From Prostheceraeus crozeri (Eukaryota > Platyhelminthes > Polycladida > Euryleptidae), in NCBI GenBank assembly GCA_907163375.1, contig CAJQUW010009196.1, positions 1 to 64,000 of the forward strand: 64,000 bases of DNA, read 5' to 3'. The notes below the pieces were generated by a model, which had not been told where the DNA came from, made no database searches, and was given only the letters and a program-made list of their open reading frames with translations. The translations under genes and the position numbers were made by a program. How positions within the stretch are numbered: position 1 is the first letter of the stretch; every line of letters begins with the position of its first letter. Positions 50,938 through 63,899 of this stretch are shown here, one piece after another.

Positions 50938-53139
50938 GAAAGTTTTCCCCACGTTCGGAGCACGTCAAAAAGCCACGTTAGTCAAATTTAGCACTATCCC
51001 CACTGGCTTACATTTTATTATTATCTCTTATCTCTACCCCATTCTAGGTCAATTATGAAATTATTCAATGTACTAGTGCCTCTCATTTCTCTCAAAGTTA
51101 TCAAATTAGTGAATATAGCGTACTTGTTAAACATTTATCCTCAATCAAAAATGAATTCCGCACTTCTCATCAACCTTGTCACTTCTAATTCGCATTATAA
51201 AACTACTAATTACAGTCTACAATTATAGCTTTATTCGCGATCACCATTTCTTAGCCTGCAAACATTTAACATTTACATGAAATTTAGAAAAAACATTGTT
51301 GTTCAACGTCATACTGCCACGAAATGTTTCAAGGATTTGCAGCTCATTATAGCATCACTGCAAAACTATAACATTCGTAGACAATGACAAAAATGTGCAA
51401 GAAATCACTCATCTCTCAGAAACAAGTCCAGGCCTACACAGTGATCAAAAGATTCTCCCTCGCCATATGGACGAACTCGTGTAATTGATTTGGTTAAATC
51501 CATTCATATTTTCAGTATTGATTCTTGTGGGGCAGCGACTCTTGTCTGAAATACACAATAAAGATATTGTTTTGTACGCAAAAAACATAAGTTTGCAAAA
51601 CATCTTTCGAATGGCACAATTCGTTGCCATTCACAGTATATTGTAAAAAACAATTCACATCATTAAAACATTTACAGAGAATTTCAGAAATTCGTCGTCT
51701 TAGATAATGAAACAAACAGAGTTTTAAACAGATGATGAGACAATTCATAGACATATGGATTTGTATTCAATTTGCATGATGACTTACATATGGCACAACT
51801 GATCCACATACTGCGGACTGGTTCAAATTACACTCATGTGACAATTTGTAGGAAATAAAAAATAGATTTTCGACAAATGGATGCACACATAATCATAAAC
51901 ATACTGCATGCATAAGTCCAAAAATATTAAGAATTGTGTACACGCACGTACATATAACAGTAGTCTCAGCAATAATTATTAAGTTATTCCCGCGACTGGT
52001 GATCAATGTCATTTATCACAGAATATTCCAAGATTGAAGTGTGTCAGCCTCTAAATATGATAAATTATCTTAAGCGTGAGGAAGCAATCTTACTCGGATA
52101 GAATTCAAGAGCAAAGAAATTCGCAACAAATTAATTGATATCAGATGACGCTATCGTTTTATTGACAACAAAATCATATTTCTTTTATTTTTTGCGATTT
52201 CATGAAGCTTCAAAATTTAAATCATATAATTTCGTGAAAACATAAAGCATCATGTAGTTAATTCACTTAAACTTAGGCAATGAAAGGAGTATAAACATCT
52301 CACCTGCAAGCTTTGGCAATTGATTATATTAATCATCTAAAAACATTTTGTGGTCAGAATGCATCAAACTATTGTCTTGTCTCTAGCTATAACTAGCTAT
52401 AATCACGAGATGACACTCAAAGCCCTGGTTTTCAGCGACGAATGTAGGAGATAAAGTCAAGTCACTAAATGAGGTGAACCAAATCACAATAAATTTTGTA
52501 AGATGATAGCGACAAAAGCTAAGTCGGTGACTTGAAAATACAAAATAAATGATCTGTTAATTGATTGTGGAGGTCGAATGTGGTTCGCGGATTTGAGTTC
52601 CTCTAAATGTCCAAGTAGCAGATGTTTCACTAAAGCCGTAATGTTAGACATGAATCACGTTGAATGCGCAGAGTAGCCTGGAATGAAATGAAGACCGTTT
52701 GCACGTTTCCTTTCTCGCTGTCATGTGATTATCGATGGTGACGCGTCGATTGAAGGTCAGTCGCTCAGGCGGTAGTGGGGAGATAATCTGTGCGCAGTTC
52801 TCCTCTATTCAGAAATGAAATAGCGATGGGCATGCAATGACCGCTTTATCTTAACGCTGCGTAAACCATCGAAAGACGACTCAGTCCATGCATCGAATTA
52901 GCACAGCCGCAAAAAAGCCTTATTGTATGATAATATCAAAATGTTGTAATTGTAATATATTCCAAATGCAGTCGCAAAATTGTGATTCTTCAGATGCCAA
53001 GTATGAATCCTATTAATATAAGTGATGCATGGGTAGAAATTAATGATGAATTTTTATTTTATCTTACTTTCATTTATCATTACTTCTATTATCTTAGTAA
53101 TTTTTAGTTAACAATTCAAAAACAAATCATGAGAGAGAT
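50938..53139. other. Long non-coding stretch
   Basis: No confident gene, transposon end or repeat recognised over ~2.2 kb. Small open frames near 51445-51754 lack features. A regulatory or intronic role cannot be excluded. Confidence 0.4.
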
Positions 53140-53520
53140 GAAGGAAAGCTAGATTCAGAGACGTGAGGCGAGAAAAGAAATGAAGGAGGAAGCTAAAGAT
53201 GAGAATTGAAGAGAATTAATCAAGGAATAAGAAACAGAAGTAGAAAAAGGAGTGATGAGGAAAGAGAAGAATAACAGGAAGATAAAAGTGAGAAATGAGG
53301 AGACAGAGAAGAGAAGGAAGAAAATGAGGAGAAATCAAAAGAGAGAGAGAGTCGAAAAGAAGAGAAATACTGAAAGAGAAGAAAAATGAGGAGAAAGAGA
53401 AGAGGAGGAAAAAAGAAGAGAAATTATGACAGAGAAAAAGTATCAAGAGAAGCGAGGAGAGAGAGATAGAAAGTGATGGAAAGAGCGAGATAAAAGAGAT
53501 TGGAAATGAAAAAAGCTAGT
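53140..53520 (+). repeat. Purine-rich tract
   Basis: About 380 bases in which the plus strand is almost entirely A and G, with irregular GAGAA/GGAAGA words. No coding role is likely; the complementary frame translates to a spurious Phe/Ser/Leu run. Confidence 0.8.
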
Positions 53521-53754
53521 CTCAAAATTAGTGCAATTAAAGTGGAAATGATTCATCATAGCGGGAACGTCATAATTTCTTAATTCATCGCAGTTGTGGC
53601 TCGTTGATCATGTGTTTGGTCACACGGATGTACATGGGCGGTCATTCTGACGTCTCTGATGGGAGATCACTGACATCCCCTCTGGTCATAGACGTCTCAT
53701 GGTGACATCAATACAGGACGACACAATAACGTCATATGTGGCACTTTCTTAAAA

Positions 53755-53975
53755 AAATGTGTTAATAGCAAGTGCACGACACGTGCGAGACGTGCTGCGA
53801 ATTCACCAAAAATTGTGTGTTTTGACAACGTGTCACACACGTGGCCATCACGTCACGAATTCACCAAAAAAATTGCGTGTTTTGACAACGTGTCACACAC
53901 GTTGTCAACACGTGATGAATCCCCGGCCACGTTCGGAACGTGGCGGCCACGTTCCCTACACGTTTTGTGTTGCTT
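53755..53975. repeat. ACGTG-rich short repeat patch
   Basis: Two direct copies of a ~55-bp unit (CGAATTCACCAAAAA..TTG(T/C)GTGTTTTGACAACG then TGTCACACACGT). Further CACGTG/GCCACGTTC palindromes are dispersed to 53965. Confidence 0.7.
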
Positions 53976-53984
53976 GGGTACCTA

Positions 53985-55330
53985 ATACTTACTCTGTGAT
54001 TGTAATGCAGAAGGAATGATGGCATTTCACACATTCACATGACAGCCTTCGAGGTTTAATGTTTGCTAAATAAGCATTTCGATAGGTTCCTATTACTTTC
54101 ATACTCAACCTCAAGAGCATAATTCGACCTTTAGCGTGATCATATCATAAGCAACCTGCCACCTGCAGAGCAAAATCACATAATCAAAGACAATGATTTC
54201 AATCAACTTTGAAAGATGTAAATGGTTCCACATCACTATTCAGATTCTAGAAATGAAGCAGGAATTTAGTGATCGAATCATAAAATCATGCCGCGGAAAA
54301 TTGAATTAAAGCTGGACATTTCAGCCAAGAAAGCACGAATAATATCACGACTTTTTCATGAAGACTTCTATTATAATGCGGATCATGAAATTCCCTTGAT
54401 AATCAGCTTGATTTCCGCTTAGTTAGGATGCTTATTATTAAATATTCATTCCTTTTGATATCCAACTTGTTTCATACTACTTATATAGGAGAGTCATTTC
54501 GGTAGTATTTATATTGGCAAAATTTTGACTTTTTTAAAAGTGCTCGAATAATTTTTTAGACCACGGGAACGCACGCTCCGCAAAAAGCTGAATCTTTTGA
54601 TGTACAAATTTTCACTGTATACAGATACTTTTTTGAGTCTACACCATAGAGTATGGATATATAGGTAGGCTGTCGACTCAAAAAAGCACAGTGAAAATTT
54701 TTATATCAAAAAGATTCAGTTTTTTGCGGAGATCACGTTCCCGTGGTCCAAAAAATTATTAGAGCACTTTTGATAAAATTCAAAATTTGCCAATTTATAT
54801 ACTACCGAGATGACTCTCCTATATAAGTAGTACGAAACCAGTTGGATATCAAAAGGAATGAATATTTGATAATGAGCATCCTAACTAAGCGAAAATCAAG
54901 CTGATTATCAAGAGAATTTCGTTAATTGTATTATAATGAAAGTCCGTGAAAAAATCGCGATATTATTCATGCTTTCTTGGCTGAGATTTCAAGTTTTTAA
55001 GTCAATTTTCACCGCCATGATTTTGTGATTCACTAAATTCATGTTTCATTTCTTGAATCTGAATAGTGATGTGGACCCATCTACATCTTTCAAAGTTAGT
55101 TGGGATCATTGTTTGTCTTTGATTATGTGATTTTTTCTGCCAGTTGCAGGTTGCCTGTGATTGTATAATCACGCTCAAGAAAATACTCTTGAGGTTGAGC
55201 ATGAAAGTAATAGGAACCCATCGAATTGCTGCTAATTTAGTAAACATTACCTCTCCAAGGTTTTCATGACACTGAGAATCTGGAAAGTACCATCATTCCT
55301 TATGCATTACAATCATAATCACTCAATTCA
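53985..55330. repeat. Large foldback palindrome (~1.35 kb)
   Basis: The arms 53985-54660 and about 54665-55330 are reverse complements over nearly their full length with scattered mismatches and small gaps. The centre is near 54662 (TATGGATATATAGGTAGG). Matching words include CTCAACCTCAAGAG/CTCTTGAGGTTGAG and ACCATCATTCCTT/AGGAATGATGG. The arm sequence also occurs singly at about 1690-2160. Confidence 0.8.
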
Positions 55331-55600
55331 GTGAAAGTGAAATTTTTTTTCACTCAAAGCAAGTGAAAACTTTCTTTTTGTCTGATGCCTTTAGATGACT
55401 TTACACTAATTGACTTCTTTTATTTCTGTGTTTCTTGTATAAGTTTCTTGTGTAAATTTTTTTAATGTGTATTTTCTTTCTAGGTGTTCATTGTATTAGT
55501 TCGTGCTGTGAGCCATGAGGGTACAGCGCGTTATAAACTGCCCGAATAAATAAATACATAAAATTCCGTTGAAATTTCTTCAAAACTGCTAAAATTTGCA
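55331..55600 (+). repeat. Retroposon-like 3' tail
   Basis: GTACAGCGCGTTATAAACTG then CCCGAATAAATAAATACATA near 55520-55560 looks like the 3' end of a LINE or SINE with a short AATA repeat tail. The upstream boundary is unclear. Confidence 0.4.
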
Positions 55601-55734
55601 CATCTCACATTTGGAAACAATTCCTACTGTATTTCCCTTGAGTTCATTTAATAAAATCGAAAGCGTATACACATCGGGGATTTAATAAATGCGGAGTAAC
55701 CATTATTCCTGGCATACTTACTCTATGGTCTACA

Positions 55735-55985
55735 CTCCACCCATAGACATCGGCATAGACGGATTACATTATTAAGACTAATAACATAGAGTAGTATATT
55801 ATATCATATAGTAATATATTTACTCTATGAATAATAATGTAATCCGATGTCTATGACTCTACCTACATATCCCTACTCTATGATTACCGTATTTGGACAT
55901 CAAAGTTATCAGCATAGACATCTATGGTTACTAGATTATTAGAGGAAATTATTAGATCCTAATGTTGTAATTCGATGTCTATGAT
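55735..55985. repeat. AT-rich hairpin cluster
   Basis: CATCGGCATAGACGGATTACATTATTA-like pairs with TAATAATGTAATCCGATGTC around 55745-55850. Partial copies of GACATC(T/G)ATG and ATTCGATGTCTATG follow to 55985. Confidence 0.55.
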
Positions 55986-57054
55986 TAAACCTTTAACATG
56001 ACTGCTGATATAAGCTCATCCAGTTAAGTTCATGATCAGCTTGAGAACTGCAATGGGGGAGATAACAGAAATTCCAGTGTGCATAGAAATGGAGGAGTCA
56101 AACGGACATGTACATTGAAAACAATAGTGTGTTGTCTGCATGCCTTGTCACGACAACGGTACTGAAACGTTGCCGGCTTCCAGAGTTTGAGCACCGACTG
56201 TCTTACTACAGCATTCTGAAAATTTTCACATAAAAGCGCTCTCGTAAAATAGTCTGCAGCAAATCGTTCTGAGGAAACAATCGTGTGCTGACTCCTAGGA
56301 TCTGGCAACATTTGCCCAGGTTGGCGTCCAAATCATGTGGTCAAATGGACACCACCAAGTTGCGATTGTCCATTCTAGTGTGATTGACTTAAACAAAGCG
56401 AAAATAGGACTGATATGGGAGGAATTCAATGACTTACATTACTTATTTTGACAAAATGGCTAACATTTATGAGCAGCACACTTTTAGTCAATTTTTATTG
56501 TTAAAATTGTTGACATATGAAATAAGTTTTTAGTCACGTTTCTATGAGTCGTGTTTGTTTTTTGTTGAATCAATTTTCTCGAAAAAGCCGTGTCATGTAC
56601 AAGATGTGACAATTAGTTTAGATGTCAACCTCATCGCAGGTGGCGTGCAACCGTATTGTTTTGGTCGCTTAAATAAACAACTTAGATGGAATGTCTTGTC
56701 GAAAATTCCGAATGGTTATAGTGCTACGTGCTCACTATGTGCTCGTAGCATGCTTGCGAAATTGGTCTGTATACAGGGGCACATCAAATGTCTAGCAACA
56801 AATCAATCTTAGAATTTTTATGAGAATCCTCTAAGCTTGCTTCACTTGTGCAGCTGCAGAATAATATGTGCTGTTAGAGATACAAGTGTTGATATTACTT
56901 AGCTGATCATAAAAACGGACCACCCAAGTTATGCTGAAACTCAGTCGATTCTCAAATCTCTTCCAATCTAGTCGAACAACAAGGTGCCATGTGTCAGTCG
57001 AGAGATTGCATTCTCAGATTAGCTATAATTGATTTGTATCCGATAGTTTCACTT
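55986..57054. other. Non-coding stretch
   Basis: Open frames at 56036-56311 (minus) and 56555-56812 (plus) are unrecognised. The latter contains CSLCARSMLAKLVC, but no family match could be made. Confidence 0.4.
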
Positions 57055-57815
57055 TATAAATTGCAATTTTTCGAAAGGAACGCATGTGTGTGACAATGAA
57101 TCAAGCAATGGGAGGACGAGCATTTTCTGAGCATGTATTGATATTTTAGCCATGAACTATGAAAAATCGACATCGTGAAGTTATCACAAAATCATTGCTC
57201 TTTCGGCTGAAAGTGTCATATTTCCACTTTTACATGAAAAGAGTTCTTGTTTGTTATCTGAAGAATCCTTGCGATGTGAGGAGTGTGAACTGTGAATATA
57301 TAAGTTTTATTCAGATAAGTTCAAATGTTCTTTTTCAAACTTCCACAACATTATTGTCATTATCGCTAGTGCACAAACACTAGGTAAGGTACCGTAAACG
57401 AAGGTTCAAAACAAAACAACTAGCGAAGGCATTTCCTTGTTCTCTCTAAGCGACTACAAATTTTTTGTTTTGCATGGTTTTTGTGAACTTTAGCGATAAT
57501 GACAACATGCTGTGCAAGTTTGAAAAAGAACATTTGAACTTATTTGAATAAAACTTATGTATTCACACTCCTCACATCGCAAGGATTCTTCAGATAACAA
57601 ACAAGAACTTTTTTCATGTAAAAGTGGAAATATGACACTTTCAGTTGAAAGAGTAATGATTTTGTGATAACTTCACAATGTCACTATTTACATACTTCAC
57701 CGATTTTCATGGCCAACATATCAAAATAAGTTCAAAAAATGCTCGTCCTCCCAGTGCTTGATTCATTATCACACACATGCGTTCCTATTGAAAAATTGCG
57801 ATTTGTAAACGGAGT
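57055..57815. repeat. Foldback palindrome (~760 bp)
   Basis: The arms at about 57055-57375 and 57490-57815 are inverted copies: outer CAATTTTTCGAAAGGAACGC / GCGTTCCTATTGAAAAATTG, inner TTGTCATTATCGCT / AGCGATAATGACAA. The spacer is ~115 bp. No coding content. Confidence 0.75.
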
Positions 57816-58200
57816 GACTTACAAATTTTGAATACTGCCCAGCAAAAACAATTTCCGATACGTCAATCATGGCTCATTTCAGGGTGTCTACATTGCTTGG
57901 ATATCCTGGATAAATCCTGATTTCGTCGAAATTAAAGGTTGTGAAGAACGTTCTGAGCTACATCTTTAATGTTAACAATAATGTAAATCAAATGTAATTA
58001 TTCTTTTCTGCGACTTTAAATTAGTTCGTGCCTTTCGATCTCGTTTGCTAACATGAATTTGCTAAGCCTTTTTTCGCATACATGAATTTTCAAACGGTGG
58101 ATGTCTCCGACTTCGAAAATAGATTAGCGACTCCTATTTTGCAGTTGCTCTTGGCAGCATTCAATGACTATCAGCAAGTGAATCTTGTTCATCGGAGTTG
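57816..58200. other. Non-coding stretch ending in hAT flank repeat
   Basis: 58153-58200 is partly repeated at 63940-63990, on the other side of the hAT element (AATGACTATCAG, TGTTCATCG). Confidence 0.5.
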
Positions 58201-58989
58201 CAGGGATGGTCCGATGTGACAAAATGTGACAATTTAGGAATCTCGAAAAAACGTGACAAAATGAAATTCTACTGAGTAGGCCTATTTGTCGACATTTGCC
58301 CAGGTATACTTACATCTGATGACATTATGAATTAATTTCTTGAAACTTTGACATATTTCAGATAAGATGGACCTTTACAGATAAATGAGATGACCTTATT
58401 TTGTTGAATGTTATTTGAGAATGTATCTATGATTTTTATGAATATGTAGATAAATGAAAATAGACCTTGGGTATAGTCGTACCATATTCCTAATATTTCA
58501 CAAATCCTTTTCAGATGTTTCGTGAATGAACTCTCCATTCTCATGCTAACCGTTTCTCACTTCTGCTTCCTACGCTGGAAGTCAACATCAAAAACACAAT
58601 GTCTTCAAGCTGTAGGCCTATGCAAATTTCGCGCTTAAGTTTCAAAAACGCAATATGTGTGTGGGCAGTAAAGCATTTATGCCATGACTTCAGTGCTCAG
58701 TCAAGTTGTCACTCGCTTTGCTTTTTTTCAATTTTTTGTTCCAGTTTTCAGACATTGTTATTATTGTATTGGCGCTGTTTATCACCAATTTTGGTACCAT
58801 TTTACCCTGGTTGAAAATTCAATGGTTTGAAACAGGCTAGTTTGCCACGACAAACGTGAAGCATGTGATACTCTTTTCTACTTCAATTGTTCCATTTAAA
58901 GTTGATATATTTTCAAATGTGATGATATTTTAGTAAACAAGTGAACGAAATGTTCTTTGTTTTTAATTAGACGCATGTATAAATGAAAT

Positions 58990-59170
58990 TCGGGTATCGA
59001 TTTTGTACTAAAGCGGAGGCTAGTACATACGCTTTGTATCCTATCGCAATGACTAGACCTACCGTATTTCTTCGAATAAGCGCCGCGGCGTCTATTCGAA
59101 ACAACCCAAATTTTGCTACGGCGTTTATTCGAGGGCGGCGTTTATTCGAAACATGCTCAAAATCTACCAA
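58990..59170. repeat. GCGTTTATTCGA repeat patch inside hAT element
   Basis: The short unit (G)GCG(T/C)(C/T)TATTCGA(A/G) occurs at least four times on one strand with an inverted TTCGAATAAGCGCCGC neighbour. Confidence 0.55.
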
Positions 59171-60292
59171 GACTTTTTGATCTCTTTTATGTTTAGGAAC
59201 ATCTAGCAGCAGGGTTATTGCGATTTTTCAATAATACACCATTCAGGGAGATGTGCTTTGTCTTTGAAAGCACAAAATTGTCTAATTGTGCACGGATATG
59301 GCAAGCAATTGATTGCCCGCTTGCCTGGATTACTCAAAATCGTGAGACTCTTCATTATGTAGCTTCCTAACGTTGCTTCGCACATTCAACTTGAGGCAGA
59401 TGTGGAATACAATCAAAGAATTGCTCCTTAAATGAATCTGATTCCTCTATTGACATTGGCCTTCAAGAGGGGGTCCTTTTGCTTGTTTTAAGACACATGC
59501 CCAAGCAATTCAAAGTGTAATTGAAGTTTGTTGTGAATAAAGGAACGTCGTTTGTTATTATTTTGAATATTGCTGAAAACTGTGCAAGTTGGGTTAATCT
59601 AGAACTCATTGTCATTGCAGAGCCATGTACCCTAGTTAGACCTACATGTATAAGTCATTTGCCCCTGGCAGCCACACTTCAGATTTTTATCTTATTTTTC
59701 TACACTGCGTACATGTTGGGTTACGATTGCCTTTCTAGACTATAGGATGGATCAAGGTAAAAGCAGCAGGAAGTGTGAAATTTACTTCAACTGTTTCTTA
59801 TCGCTCTCTTTTTTGTCAAATAAAAGGTTGAGTGCGTGTGGGTACAACTAATAAAGATGTATGCTTTTAATACCGGAGTCGTTGAGAATGTGAGCAATGT
59901 TCAGTTCCTGAAAATGAAGCGGAAATGAAATAATGTGGTTAGATTTATGGATAATGTTAATATATGTAAATTCTAACCATAAGGCCGACCCTTCAGACCC
60001 ATATCTATGATGTAATGTTCCAATAAGTGATACACGTATATAAAATAGCTTACATATAAATTTCTATGCATTTTGTAATGAAAAAGCCGTTTTTTTTATA
60101 TTCTTGGCTCGTTCACATCGACTACCGCTTTGATTAAAACCCTGTATGTGCGTGAATTTGGCGTGAAAATGTCGATCGCGCACTTGTGGCAACACAGCAA
60201 ATATGCATGTATGAATGTTCGTTGTAAATATGTTTTATTAAGAACTTTGAACCTTTAATCCTTAATGGCACTTTCTCAATTTCAGACTCGAT
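59171..60292. other. hAT interior upstream of transposase, non-coding
   Basis: No recognisable gene; probable 5' non-coding part of the hAT element. Confidence 0.45.
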
Positions 60293-62720
60293 ATGGCGCG
60301 TAGACAGACATTCAAACTGAATATGGTATCTGGTTGTGATGGAAATGGCGATACATTGAATTCTTGGTGTACGAAGAGCAATACTGATGAACATTCTGCA
60401 TATTGTGTTCTATGTGAGGAAGAAATATCTGTCAAGGATAGAGGACGGGACGCATTGATTCGACATTCTAGGAAAAAGAGTCATATCACTTCAGCTAATG
60501 AGAGCCGCGATGCCAATTCGCAATTGAAACCGCTACGTTCAAAGCAAGTTACAATTGAGAGTTGTTTTCGGGAGGCATCACCTCCACAAGTTCCACAGCT
60601 AAGTCAGAACTTTCCTTTTTCGACAAAGTCGCCGCTGCTGAGGCTATGTGGTGCACAACCGTTGCTGTTACTCACCTTCATGTAAAGATTTCTGACACAG
60701 TGACCCCTGTTTTTGGTGCTATGTTCCCAGATTCCCAAATTGCAGCTTCTTTTTCATGTAGAAGGAGTAAAACGAGCAGAATTCTCTGACGGTCTAGGGC
60801 CACATTTTCATGAGGTAACTGCTAATGAAATACGAAACATTGCTCCAGCATATACATTGGAAATCGATGAAACAACGACAGCAAAGCACTGGCGACAATT
60901 AGAAATCCTCGTAAGGTACTACTCCGAAAATCGTGAACGCATTGTCGTTTGTCATCTGAGCTCCATTACTCTTGGAAGGGCTCAAGCTCATTCGCTATGC
61001 TCGAAAATCTCCGAACTGGCGACGCCATTGTATGCGTCAAAGCTTCTGCAAATATCGGGTGACGGTCCAAATGTCATGAAGTCATTGACCAAGCAAGCGG
61101 AGGATGAGATAAACCCGAATCTTGTAGATATCGGTCATTGTAACATTCACAAAGTGCACAACTCATTTTCCTCAAACTTACGAAACATTTGGGGATGACG
61201 TTGAACGTCTTGGGATTGAGCTGTTCCATTATTTCAAGGCATCACCTGTTAGACGAGAGGATTTTGAAAGTGTGCAGACAAAGTTTGGCATCAAGAAACA
61301 CGTTTTTCTCCGCCATGTCGAGAGTCGATGGCTTACCTTGCAGGAAGTCACTGTTTGTTTGGAAGAGCAATATGATGCAATCAAGTATTATTTCCTGAAA
61401 TCGAAGTGTCTTTCTCAAAATGACCGAGAAAATAACGAAAGAATCAGAAGACTGATTAGAATTGTGAACAACAACCTTCTCCTCATTGAAATGCAGTTTT
61501 TGAAATCGGTGATCGTGATTTTTACAAAAGTGACGCGGCCCTTCCAGTCGGAAGCACCATTGATTCATATACTTTATGAGGAATTATCAACCCTCGTCAC
61601 CACCCTTCTTCCTCGCATTGTGAAACCCGAGATTGTTGATGGGAAATATGGTGCGGACCGTTACAGCATTGATTATCGTCAATCATCCAACCAAGTGCGT
61701 ATTCCCGAAATCGGAAATGAAGCTTTGACAACATTGACGACGAAGCTGAACAGCCGCGAAATATCACAGCGTGATTACATTGAGTCTCTGAATCGAGCCA
61801 GTCTCTTCTACGAAAACGCCATTGCGTCTCTTTTGAAGACGCTGCCGCTAAAAAATAGCATTCTCCGTGACCTCCGAGTCCTACGTCCGAATTCGAGGAC
61901 AGAGGGTGCATCTGTCGAGGCATTAGGAAGATCAGCTGTTTCGATCAAGCTTTCCCCTCAAAAAAATATTGACAGGCTGATCGATGAGTGGAAGCTTTTT
62001 CGACATGAGACATTGCCGCCAATGGATTCCTCGTCTGAGCAGCAGGAGGAAAGTGATCCTGAAATATCGGACGACGATGTGGATGAAGAACTCTATGAGT
62101 GCATCGATGACTTCTGGAGCAAAGTGTTCCATTCAAAAAATGCAGCCGGATTTCAGAAGTATCCAAATATCGCACTCTTTATAAAAATAACCTTCACTTT
62201 CAGTCATGGAAATGCGGACGTTGAAAGGTCCTTCAGTGAAAACAAGTTGATACTCACTTCTCAGAGGACCAGAATGAACGATGCAACGTTGAACGGTTAC
62301 AAAGCAACTTCATCGTATATGGCAACATACGATAGAAGGCCAGAAAAATTGCCTATGACCAACCGTGTTTTGAAGGCTGTCAATGGAGCTCGATCTCGCT
62401 ACATCACTAGGATTGCCGATGAGAAGCGTACAAAGACTGAAGCACAAATTCAACAACAAAAAGAAGACAATAGAGATGATAATGAAAATGAAGCCCTTAG
62501 GAAAAAATCAGAGGAAGCAAAGGCAAATATTGCCGAGGGGAAGCATCTGAAAAGAGAAAGCATGGAATTGTTGGAACAGGCAATGCAATCAAAAGACTTC
62601 AGCAAAGTCAATGCTGCCAACGCTCTGTTGGAGCGTAGCCATGAACTTGCACAAAAAGGAGAGAAAAGAAAGAAAGAAGTGGAGGAGGAATATCAAGCTA
62701 AGAAGAAAAAGAATCCTTAG
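60293..62720 (+). pseudogene. hAT transposase, three frameshifts
   Basis: It starts MARRQTFKLNMV with a BED-like zinc finger (CVLCEEEISVKDRGRDALIRH...H). The frame shifts near 60610 into FFDKVAAAEAMWCTTV...GAMFPDSQIAASF. It shifts back near 60780 into the catalytic block (YTLEIDETTTAKHWRQLEIL, then GDGPNVM and NIHKVHNSF). It shifts again at about 61195 into the last 500 codons, with HVESRWLTL and the signature SHGNADVERSFSENK of the hAT dimerisation domain. The C-terminal ~90 residues are a Lys/Glu/Gln coiled coil. Domain order is complete, so the gene decayed recently or carries sequencing errors. Confidence 0.82.
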
Positions 62721-63899
62721 TTTGCTCGTAATGATGACTGGTCTAGTGATAATGATATGCTGATAGTGATCATCATCGTACGGATGATAATGATGACCGT
62801 AGCATTTTCTTCTTCTTGTTTCTCCAATGTCGAGAGAAATTGATTTTAAAATTCTGATAGTATTGAAATTTTACTGTTTGCTTGTTTTCCAAAGGTGAAC
62901 ACGTTTCTAGAACGCTTTAAGATACACATTCGTACACAATAAATCTGTTATGAATCTACACATATGTTTAGAAAGAGCTAGGAAGTACTGTTATCGATCT
63001 GTTGACTATTGAACCGAATCACTGTAATTGATTTCTGCCATTATCCTTGACACTTAATTAATCAAAGGAATCTTTCTTTGTACATAAATTAGTAGTTTCA
63101 ATCTTTCGGCATCTAAACATTGAAGTCGGTAGGTTGGGTTTCTGAGTGTTGAGGAATTTTAAGTTGGAAAATGTTTTTTGTGATTCGCTAGAATTTAGGA
63201 GGATATATATTAAAACCCATGCGAGTTACTATTATCCTCGCTCTTTCCAAATAATGCATGTATTTTGAGTAGCGGAGACATTTTCAAGATATGGATAATT
63301 AATTCATTCTTGATTACATTTTTTGATCATTTTTTTCTATATGTAATACTGTCTTCTCTTTGCATATTATGTCAGTGATGCAATTTGTTTATAAAATTGT
63401 TATTTTTTTGCTTTTACATTGTGGCCAAAGAAGTACAATCAAATTAGAAAAGACGACATACGCTTGTAGATGCTCTCTTGGATTTTTTTTGTCATTCCAA
63501 TTTTTGTAAATATAGATACGTTGTGAATTACTCTACTGTTGATATCAGCCTTTTGATCATGTACACTAGTTGGGATGGGATTGTGTACCACCTTTGATGT
63601 ACACAATACGCAGGTACTAATCTTAATGATATGAAATTCAGTACAGAGGTTAAGTGAAAACAGCTTTTCCGTCGCTGTAGCATTTAGACCGTAGAATGAG
63701 TGATTGATGTCTATATTTTGAGCTCCAGGTACCAAATACCAGAGATAAAGAAATAAAAGAATAGGCTTGCGCTGTGGAACTGCATTGCGCGCCTAGGATG
63801 TATTTTCACATGTCAAAATTGAATTTTGGTATGTGACAAAATGTGACAATTTGTCATTTCCGAAATGTGACACAAGCCCTGAAGTTGCGGACCATCCCT
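62721..63899. other. hAT 3' non-coding region
   Basis: No gene recognised. It contains the right subterminal GTGACAAAATGTGACAATTTG repeat before the terminal inverted repeat. Confidence 0.5.

Noticed and set aside
53216-53446. Phe/Ser/Leu-rich membrane protein on the minus strand
   Set aside because: It is a translation of the purine tract; composition alone explains it.
58967-59180. Opposing 65-67 codon frames as genes
   Set aside because: They are created by the GCGTTTATTCGA repeats inside the hAT element.
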